DNA of 5,886 bases from Anaeromyxobacter dehalogenans (GTDB taxonomy: Bacteria > Myxococcota_A > UBA9042 > DTJE01): positions 1 to 5,886 of the forward strand of contig DYKK01000214.1 of the NCBI GenBank assembly GCA_020722625.1. The letters are read 5' to 3'. Every line of letters starts with the position of its first letter. Position 1 is the first letter of the stretch. The position numbers and the translations under genes were made by a program. Positions 1-5,410 of this stretch are shown here, piece by piece. Under the pieces are notes generated by a model. That model did no database searches, was not told where the DNA came from, and saw only the letters and a list, made by a program, of their open reading frames with translations.

Positions 1-55
1 CTCCGGCGCGTCGAGGAGCAGGGCAAAGTCGCGTGGGTCGACCTCTACAAGCCCA

Positions 56-803
56 GTGACGTATGCACAGCAGCTGTGGTCTTCGGTACCCGATGACAGT
101 CTGACGATCCTCGACAGGGGCTTCTTCGGTGCGAACCTCCTGGTTCCTCTGGCGCGTGGCGGCAAGAACCGTCACTGGCTGATCCGAGCGAAGGAGAGCA
201 CAAAGTGGCGGGTCGTGAAGCACCTCGGCCCTGGCGACGACCTCGTCGAGATGGAGATATCCGGGCAGGCGCGCAAGAAGGACCCGACCTTGCCCAAGAC
301 CTGGCAGGCCCGGGCGATCCGATACCAGGTCAAGGGCTTCCGTCCGCAGACCGTGCTCACGTCGCTGCTCGACCCGGACGCCCGCAGCGGAGACCGCCTC
401 CCTGTACCACGAGCGGTGGGAGCTGGAACTGGGGTACGACGAGATCAAGACGGAGATGCTCGAACGGGAGGAGACGCAGCCGCCGCCCCGACCGGGTGCG
501 GCAAGAGATGTGGGGCATCTTCCTCGCCTACAACCTCATCCGTGTCGAGATGGAGCGGATCGCCAACGAGGCCCATGTCGCGCCCACCCGCATCAGCTTC
601 GTGGCCTCCATCCGTCTCATCTGCGACGAGTGGCTCTGGTGCGCCGTCGCGGCACCAGGTGCCATCCCTGCCCGGGGACCTTCGCGCCGCGGTCAAGGCC
701 TTCGTCCTGCCCCCGCGGAGAACGGGCCTACCCGAGAGCCGTGAAGATCAAGATGAGCGGCTACCCGCGAAAGCTTCCGGGGGCTGCCGGGGGGCTCAAG
801 TGA
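56..803 (+). pseudogene. Degraded IS4-family DDE transposase (C-terminal part, multiple frameshifts)
   Basis: This is the remnant of an IS4-type cut-and-paste transposase (DDE_Tnp_1 fold). Frame 2 (about 56-382) encodes the family block around the second catalytic Asp, ILDRGFFGAN (Asp codon 113-115), then NRHWLIRAK and GFRPQTVLTSLLDPDA. Frame 3 (about 384-479) carries the YREK signature YHERWELELGYDEIK, with Tyr at 405, Arg at 414, catalytic Glu at 426 and Lys at 447. Frame 1 (about 481-669) carries WGIFLAYNLIRVEMERIA, APTRISFVAS and DEWLWCAVAAPGAIP. Frame 2 (about 677-718) gives DLRAAVKAFVLPPR, and frame 3 (720-803) gives ERAYPRAVKIKMSGYPRK with stop TGA at 801. At least four frame changes are needed, so it is inactive. 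The N-terminal part with the first catalytic Asp is not in the window. The sequence just after the stop, TGAACGGCATTGG, may be what is left of the right inverted repeat, but no matching left end is visible. The family assignment is firm; the exact break points are approximate. Confidence 0.88.
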
Positions 804-810
804 ACGGCAT

Positions 811-915
811 TGGACTCAAGCCCGCTCAAGCGGGTCCCTGTCAGCCGGCTTCAGCCGGAACAAGCGACTTTGGTCGCAACCCCGAAGCCCTCGTCTTCAG
901 ACGAGGGTCGTTCAC
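811..915 (+). mobile_element. Orphan right end of an IS200/IS605-like (TnpB) element with omega-RNA-like scaffold
   Basis: After the transposase remnant comes a compact run of four hairpins, then the segment CCCCGAAG, a strong stem with loop TTCA, and the end TCGTTCAC. Seen directly: the stems, the loops and the lack of coding signal. From knowledge of the group: right ends of many IS605/IS1341-type elements have this plan, including an AGCGACTTT-GTCGC hairpin, CCCGAAG and a final GC-rich hairpin before GTTCAC. The same stretch forms the 3' scaffold of the TnpB guide RNA (omega-RNA or reRNA), whose guide is read from the DNA just beyond the end. No tnpA or tnpB lies next to it: only about 20 bases separate the IS4 remnant from the first hairpin. 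I therefore read it as a scar or a minimal tnpB-less derivative. The resemblance is from memory; a covariance-model or ISfinder search would settle it. A plain hairpin-rich 3' region of the neighbouring gene is the alternative. Confidence 0.55.
821..907 (+). repeat. Four consecutive hairpins with tetraloops
   Basis: The four hairpins are perfect inverted repeats. H1 spans 821-834 (stem CCCGC/GCGGG, loop TCAA). H2 spans 845-858 (stem CCGGC/GCCGG, loop TTCA). H3 spans 864-877 (stem GCGAC/GTCGC, loop TTTG). H4 spans 888-907 (8-bp stem CCCTCGTC/GACGAGGG, loop TTCA). The spacers are 10, 5 and 10 bases. The stems differ in sequence, so this is not a tandem repeat of one unit but a designed-looking RNA fold. 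The hairpins can form in either strand; on the minus strand they would lie in the 3' untranslated region of the lipoprotein mRNA. Confidence 0.9.
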
Positions 916-3900
916 TTTGCGGGCAGGAAGGTCTCGCGACCGGTGGCGCCCGCCACGACGTCGGGCACGCCGATCCGCATCGGCAGCGTCTCGTTCCCGA
1001 GCCACAGCGCGGCCTGGTCCGCGAAGTACGGGCTGTCGATCAGGCCCGACTGGCCGCCCGGGATGACGTTCTGACCGGTGGGGTGATCTCCGCCCAGCGC
1101 GACGACCATCCGCATCACCGGCCCCGTGGCGTATGTGAAACCCGTCCCCGTGTACTCGGGCTCGGCCGCGTCGACCGAGAAGTTGTCCCCCCCGCGCGGG
1201 AACCACTTGAGCCCCGTGCGCGGGTCGCCCGCGCCGAGGCCCTCGGCCAGCGGCAGCGTGTCGGTCGTGATCGAGAAGAGGTCCACCAGCAAGGCCAGGG
1301 CCGGGTCGTCGCCCACATCGATCATCAGCGACTCGAACCGGGCCTGATGCCGCAGCCCCCACAGCCACTGCGACATCTGTTCCGTCCCGAACCCCCCGGC
1401 GCCCGGGCCCTCGTCCGGGCCTTCCAGCCAATCGAGCGTCTCGGCCAGGGACGCCAGGATCAGCTCGTCGGACCGCTCGACCTCGGGGGTGCCCAGCCGA
1501 TCGAAGAAGACCGACTCGCCGGTGTCCGGGTCGTGGCTCGCGAGCCCGTCGGGGTTCGCCGCGCCGCGACCGTTCAGCAGCAGCAGCAGGCCCGAGACTC
1601 GAGAGTAGTCTGCGCGATATGGGAACAGTTCGTTCGCCGGCTCATCCTCCCAGACCGCGCGCAGGAGCCGCGGCAGCCAAGCGTTGAAAATCATCGTCGC
1701 GACAGCGTCGGCTTTCTCCTGGGCGGTCGGATGATCGTAGAAGGTCTCGACGCCCGACGGGGTGTCGAAGGTCCACGCCGTGAGCCGGGACGCAACCTCG
1801 TCGAACCGGGCTGCGTTCGCCGCGTACAGGGCCGCCATCCGCTGCTCGTCTGGGGTGGTCGCGCCGCCCCCCGCCAGGGCCTTGCCGCGCGCGAGGGCCG
1901 CCAGCAGGTGGGGTGTGAACAACTCGCCCAGGCGCGAAGTCCGATCGGCCTGCACCGAGGCCATGTCCGCGATCCCCGCGTTCCCCGTGGCGACGACCGC
2001 CTCAAGCCGCCGCCGGATCGTGTCGGCCCGGACCGACTCCCACGGCCCGCCCAGGTACCACGCGTCGTTCGTCGTCACGCCGTCGTCGTCGATCGGCGCG
2101 GGCTCGTTGTTCGCGGTCCACACGAATCCCGCCGGCGGGTTCATGGCCTGCGGCATCGCGTCGAACGGGATCACGCAGCGATAGGGGTCGGAGGCCCCGG
2201 CCGACTCGTCGGCCCGGCCCTGGGCGTCCGTCGGAATCTCGAACGCCCCGTACGCGGTGCCGTCCAGCAGGAAGGCCGGGTGCGCGCCGGGCGCGAAGCC
2301 GCCGTCGACCCGCGGAAGATAGCCGCGACACGGGAGGGCCTGGTAGCTCGAGTACAGCACGTTCCCGTCGGCGTCGCCGGCCACCATGAACAGCCCGCCG
2401 CCCACGATGCCGCGCGTGGCCTCCCGGTATTCCAGTATGTCGTCGGCCAGGCCCATGCGGTAAAGCGCCTCGGGCCACTTCGTCGCGTCGAAGGCAACGT
2501 AGTCGAAGCTCACCGCGGTCACGACCCCGTCGTCGTCCAGGTCGCCGGGGACCACCCGGCGATCGCCCAGGTTCACGACAGTCTCGCCCGGGGCGGGGAC
2601 CTCGTCCTCGGCCAACTCGCGGCCCTCGACGTCCAGGAGGCGACGGCCGTCGAACGTTTCGTAGCGCGGCCAGACCTCGGTCCGCCCCACGGACCCCAGC
2701 GCGGGCACGTCGGCGATCACGTAGCCCTCGTCCACGCGCACCAGGGGCCGCCACTCGCCCTGGAAGCGGCTTGCGAACGGCGCGCCCGACGGGTCGAGCT
2801 GGATCTCCTCGCGGTACCAGTCGGTGAGGTCCACGACCGGGTTGACCATGCTCCAGGCCACGCGGCCGTTGGTCCCCACGGCCAGGATCGGGAACGGCGT
2901 CAGGAACATGCCCGTCTGGTGGATGGGGCCGTGGCCCAGGATCGACGTGTCCATGGCGATCTGGTACATCAGCGCCGGCACCGAGAGCGAGAGGTGGCCG
3001 TCCCCCGCGACGAGGGCGCCGCCGGTGGCCGTGGCCGTTCCCGCGACGGCCCAGGCGTTGGAGCCGTAAGGGCCGTCCGCGTCGTGGGTCAGCCCGCCCC
3101 GGACGCGATCGACGCGACGCGCGAGCCGGTCGAGCATTCCGCGGGGCATCCGCGTCGCCCGGGCGACTGCCTTCCGTCCCTCCACGCGACCGAGACCGTC
3201 GGTTCCGAACCCGGGGGCCGAGGCGTTTCCGGGGAAGATCGGGTGGAACGCGCCCCAGAAGTCCGCGAGGAAACCGTCCCGGCGCAGGTCCGCCTTCTCG
3301 ATGCCGTCGAAGGCCGTGGCGAGCCGCTCCAGCTTTTCTTCGCGCGTCACGTCGTCGGTCCGGAAGTTCGTCTCGAACAGCAGTGCGGCGCCGATAGCCA
3401 TCAGGTCGCGCAGCGCAAAGGGCTTCATCAGGTCCGCAGGGTCCTTGGCCCCGAGGAACGTCCCGGCGATCGCGAGCTCGCTGGGGGGCGGTAGCCGGCC
3501 GTCGCGCATGGCCTCGATGGCCGCGTTGATCCCGGCGACCACGCCCTCGAGGTAGGCGCGGGTCTCGCCGTCCACGGCTGCAGTCAGGCGATCGGCCACC
3601 GAAGCGAGGCCGAGCAGGCGGTTCCCCATGTCGGTCTCGAGCCCGGCGTCCCCCAGCAACTCGGACAGCGTGCCGAGGGAGTAGCGCCGCTGGAGCTCCA
3701 TGAAGAAGTAACGGTCGCGCGCCAGGACGAAGCCGACCACGCGGCCCAGGTCCTCGCGGGTCGCGGCGTAGACGTGCGGGACGTTCGCCTCGGTCCGAAC
3801 GACCCACGCCGGGGCCGACAGGCCGGCGATCGGCCACTGCTCCGTCTCGGGCACGCTCATCAAGGCCTCCCGGTCCGGGTCGGGCGCCTCGGCCGGCACG

Positions 3901-5258
3901 CGCCATCCGGGGCCCAGGTGGCCGTTCAAGCGCTCGATCTCGGCGGCCAGCTCCGGGTCCGCGGCGGCCTCGTCCAGCGCCGGGAGCACGCGCGGCGGCG
4001 CCCAGCGGATGACCACCGGCGTCCACGCGAGGCCGGTCACGTCCTGGTCCAGGCTCACCTTGGCGACGATGCCGGTCTCGACCTCGATCCGGTCCTCGAC
4101 GTCGTTCGAGAAGTTCCCGACGCTGTAAAGCACGGCCGCGCGCCGGGGACGGCCGTCCGGCGACCGCACGCTGCACGTCCCGACGCCGGGCACGACCTCG
4201 GGGTGGTTCACCCAGCAGATCTCGGCGGGCTGAACCACATGCGGCCCCTCGCCGACGATCACGTCCGCGCCAGCGGCGACCATCTGCCGCGCCAGCTTCA
4301 GGAAGTGCGGGTCCGGGTAGTACTCGAACTCGAACCCCCAGTGAAGCAGCAGGACGACGTAGTCCGCCCCGTCCGCCCGGGCCGCGGCGATCTCGGCCCC
4401 GATCCGGGACAGATCGATGTCCTCGTCCACGTGGCCGAACGGGACGATGAACAGGTCGTGCGTCGTCACGTAGTCCCGTCGGTTCACGCCCCAGGAATAC
4501 GACAGCAGCGCGACGCGGCGCCCCTTGACGGTGACCGTGGCGTGCGCGTCGAGGCCCGTGGTCGTGAAGCCGCGCGTCTCGGCCTCCACCTTCGTGGACT
4601 CGGCCCCGGCGTCGTCCATGTCCACCGTGTGGTTGTTGTTGAGCTGGAGCGCGTCGAAGGGCAGGTGGTCCAGCATCTCGGGGGGGGCGTTCAGGCGCAC
4701 CGGGACCCCCGAGTGCGACGGCGGATGCAGCGGAGTGGCGGCCGTCTCGAGGTTCGCGACACGGAGGTCCGCCTGGGTGATCCCGGCCACGCCGGCACCG
4801 AAGGCGGTCCAGTTGTCGCCTGGTGGCAGGATGTCTCCCGAGAACGACAGCACGATGCCCTCGCCCAGCGGCGGGACCTCCGCCGCCTGCACCTGGAAGT
4901 GCTTGCGGACCTCGGGGGGGGCCGTCGTGTAATGGTTCAACAGCTTGGCGAAGTACCCGGCGGCCTTCTCACCGTCGGTCATCTCCCAGTCCTCGGTTTC
5001 CCAGCGGACGTGCGCCCACTCCGGGGCGTCGGGGTCGGGGGTGTAGACCCACGGGAAGACCGTGGTCGGATCGGGCCAGGCCGCGTACGGGTCCGGGCCC
5101 GGGTCGCCCGCCACCTCCTGTCCGACCTCGTCCGCCGCGTCGGGACCGGGTTCCGCGAGAGAGTCGGGACCCGCGTCGCTGGCCGCTCCGGAACCTGCCA
5201 TGCAGGCCCCGAGGGCCAGGACGGCGGCGAACAGGACGGGGACCGTAATGCCTCGCAC
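912..5258 (-). CDS. Lipoprotein fusing a CapA-like metallophosphatase domain to a penicillin-acylase Ntn hydrolase
   Basis: This is a single uninterrupted gene of 1448 residues. In order it holds a lipoprotein signal peptide (residues 1-18, Cys19), an Asp/Pro/Gly/Ala-rich spacer (about 23-62), a short region unlike known families (about 63-133), a CapA/PGA_cap domain (about 134-422), a linker (about 423-482), and a penicillin-amidase domain (about 483-1442) with nucleophile Ser733. I chose GTG 5258 rather than the longer ATG at 5417. It has GGAG seven bases upstream and a textbook lipobox directly after it, whereas the longer start would bury the signal peptide 53 residues in and overlap the divergent gene. 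The product should be exported and anchored to a membrane. Cys348/Cys362 (CapA part) and Cys977/Cys1028 (acylase part) could form disulfides. Typical penicillin acylases have no CapA domain and are shorter. The substrate is unknown; acyl-amides, gamma-glutamyl polymers or N-acyl-homoserine lactones are possible. The stop codon falls within the adjoining mobile-element end, so the last few residues may not be ancestral. Confidence 0.93.
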   Translation of the reverse strand: MRGITVPVLFAAVLALGACMAGSGAASDAGPDSLAEPGPDAADEVGQEVAGDPGPDPYAAWPDPTTVFPWVYTPDPDAPEWAHVRWETEDWEMTDGEKAAGYFAKLLNHYTTAPPEVRKHFQVQAAEVPPLGEGIVLSFSGDILPPGDNWTAFGAGVAGITQADLRVANLETAATPLHPPSHSGVPVRLNAPPEMLDHLPFDALQLNNNHTVDMDDAGAESTKVEAETRGFTTTGLDAHATVTVKGRRVALLSYSWGVNRRDYVTTHDLFIVPFGHVDEDIDLSRIGAEIAAARADGADYVVLLLHWGFEFEYYPDPHFLKLARQMVAAGADVIVGEGPHVVQPAEICWVNHPEVVPGVGTCSVRSPDGRPRRAAVLYSVGNFSNDVEDRIEVETGIVAKVSLDQDVTGLAWTPVVIRWAPPRVLPALDEAAADPELAAEIERLNGHLGPGWRVPAEAPDPDREALMSVPETEQWPIAGLSAPAWVVRTEANVPHVYAATREDLGRVVGFVLARDRYFFMELQRRYSLGTLSELLGDAGLETDMGNRLLGLASVADRLTAAVDGETRAYLEGVVAGINAAIEAMRDGRLPPPSELAIAGTFLGAKDPADLMKPFALRDLMAIGAALLFETNFRTDDVTREEKLERLATAFDGIEKADLRRDGFLADFWGAFHPIFPGNASAPGFGTDGLGRVEGRKAVARATRMPRGMLDRLARRVDRVRGGLTHDADGPYGSNAWAVAGTATATGGALVAGDGHLSLSVPALMYQIAMDTSILGHGPIHQTGMFLTPFPILAVGTNGRVAWSMVNPVVDLTDWYREEIQLDPSGAPFASRFQGEWRPLVRVDEGYVIADVPALGSVGRTEVWPRYETFDGRRLLDVEGRELAEDEVPAPGETVVNLGDRRVVPGDLDDDGVVTAVSFDYVAFDATKWPEALYRMGLADDILEYREATRGIVGGGLFMVAGDADGNVLYSSYQALPCRGYLPRVDGGFAPGAHPAFLLDGTAYGAFEIPTDAQGRADESAGASDPYRCVIPFDAMPQAMNPPAGFVWTANNEPAPIDDDGVTTNDAWYLGGPWESVRADTIRRRLEAVVATGNAGIADMASVQADRTSRLGELFTPHLLAALARGKALAGGGATTPDEQRMAALYAANAARFDEVASRLTAWTFDTPSGVETFYDHPTAQEKADAVATMIFNAWLPRLLRAVWEDEPANELFPYRADYSRVSGLLLLLNGRGAANPDGLASHDPDTGESVFFDRLGTPEVERSDELILASLAETLDWLEGPDEGPGAGGFGTEQMSQWLWGLRHQARFESLMIDVGDDPALALLVDLFSITTDTLPLAEGLGAGDPRTGLKWFPRGGDNFSVDAAEPEYTGTGFTYATGPVMRMVVALGGDHPTGQNVIPGGQSGLIDSPYFADQAALWLGNETLPMRIGVPDVVAGATGRETFLPAK
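933..3812 (-). other. Penicillin amidase (S45 peptidase, Ntn hydrolase) domain (residues ~483-1442)
   Basis: The domain follows PF01804 throughout. The N-terminal chain has VVRTEANVPHVYA (486-498), ARDRYFFMELQRR (513-525) and LGTLSELLG (528-536). The maturation site is DGPYG/SNAWAVAG: the cut leaves Ser733 as the N-terminal nucleophile (codon 3060-3062). After it come GDGHLSLSVP (752-761, in place of the common NDPHL), VGTNGRVAWSMVNP (794-807), FVWTANNEP (1045-1053, with the Asn pair expected to supply the oxyanion-hole Asn), a WGLRHQARFE segment (1300-1309), GGDNFSVDA (1356-1364) and NVIPGGQSG (1397-1405). All key residues seem present, so activity is likely. The beta chain would be about 716 residues, longer than that of classic penicillin G acylase. 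Acidic DLDDDG and IDDDG loops might bind calcium. Confidence 0.92.
3993..4859 (-). other. CapA / PGA_cap metallophosphatase-like domain (residues ~134-422)
   Basis: This domain matches the CapA/PgsA family (PF09587), a calcineurin-like metallophosphatase fold linked to poly-gamma-glutamate capsule synthesis. Visible landmarks in family order are SGDILP (Asp142), ANLET (168-172), LNNNHTVDMDDAG (206-218, with the usual NNH and following Asp), LLLHWGFEFEYYP (303-315), GADVIVGEGPHVVQP (330-344) and YSVGNF (378-383). The usual GHHPH or GHGPH metal-ligand motif reads GEGPH here (336-340), so the first His is replaced by Glu. The domain closes with an AEIERLNG helix (about 439-446), as many free-standing CapA proteins do. 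This suggests a whole CapA gene was joined in frame to an acylase gene. Confidence 0.85.
5202..5258 (-). other. Lipoprotein signal peptide and lipobox (Sec/SPase II)
   Basis: The first 19 residues read MRGITVPVLFAAVLALGAC. A short N-region with Arg2 is followed by a hydrophobic stretch (residues 4-16) and the lipobox LGAC, with Cys19 as the lipidated residue (codon 5202-5204). Residues +2/+3 are Met-Ala, not Asp, so an inner-membrane-retention Asp+2 signal is absent and outer-membrane sorting is possible if the host is diderm. The acidic, Pro-rich tail that follows is typical of a flexible tether. Confidence 0.85.
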
Positions 5259-5265
5259 GGTTGCG

Positions 5266-5269
5266 CTCC
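5266..5269 (-). promoter_or_regulatory. Ribosome binding site of the lipoprotein gene
   Basis: On the minus strand GGAG lies seven bases before GTG 5258. It fits the anti-Shine-Dalgarno sequence and decides the start in favour of GTG 5258 over upstream alternatives. Confidence 0.65.
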
Positions 5270-5284
5270 GCCAGCCAGTCAGGC

Positions 5285-5303
5285 GGATTCTACGCGGGAA
5301 TCC
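5285..5303. promoter_or_regulatory. Inverted repeat overlapping the -10 box (possible operator)
   Basis: GGATTC-N7-GAATCC is a perfect 6-bp inverted repeat (5285-5290 and 5298-5303). It covers the whole candidate -10 box and 11 bases of the spacer. A dimeric repressor bound there would block the promoter. A second imperfectly placed pair, CCGCC (5268-5272) and GGCGG (5282-5286), lies in the expected leader and could be a hairpin. Both are sequence observations; regulation is inferred. Confidence 0.35.
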
Positions 5304-5315
5304 GGCAACAGTCCA
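5287..5315 (-). promoter_or_regulatory. Candidate sigma70-type promoter of the lipoprotein gene
   Basis: Read on the minus strand, TGGACT (5310-5315, four of six matches to TTGACA) is followed by a 17-base spacer and TAGAAT (5287-5292, five of six matches to TATAAT). Transcription would start near 5280 and give a leader of about 20 bases that contains the GGAG site. The spacing is ideal, but in GC-rich DNA chance matches occur and the host's sigma factor preference is unknown. Confidence 0.45.
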
Positions 5316-5398
5316 TCCGTCACTGTCCTCCCCCCAGGGCGGCGCCGTTGTGGCGTAGGGCTTTCGGGCGACAAGAGAAGATGGCGGGGACTGAACTC

Positions 5399-5403
5399 GG
5401 AAG
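5399..5403 (+). promoter_or_regulatory. Ribosome binding site of the DUF4338 gene
   Basis: GGAAG sits seven bases before ATG 5411 and supports that start. The next in-frame upstream codons include the stop TGA at 5405, so no longer start is possible. Confidence 0.5.
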
Positions 5404-5410
5404 TTGATCC

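Noticed and set aside
821..907. CRISPR array or tandem repeat
   Set aside because: The four hairpins have different stems and no common repeat unit.
888..915. Rho-independent terminator
   Set aside because: The 8-bp stem is strong, but neither strand has a run of T after it. It may still slow polymerase or protect the mRNA end.
810..3494. Long + strand open frame of 894 codons, and a similar one at 3774-5426
   Set aside because: Both are antisense to the lipoprotein gene. Their translations are Arg/Gly/Val/His-rich low-complexity text without domain motifs, as expected from the complement of a GC-rich gene with strong third-position bias.
2002..4176. Minus-strand open frame of 724 codons
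   Set aside because: It overlaps the lipoprotein gene in another frame and is Arg/Pro/Gly-rich with no motifs. It is a GC-rich shadow frame.
912..5258. A beta-lactam resistance gene
   Set aside because: Penicillin-acylase family members cleave the side-chain amide of various acyl-amides, not the beta-lactam ring. The family name does not show the natural substrate.
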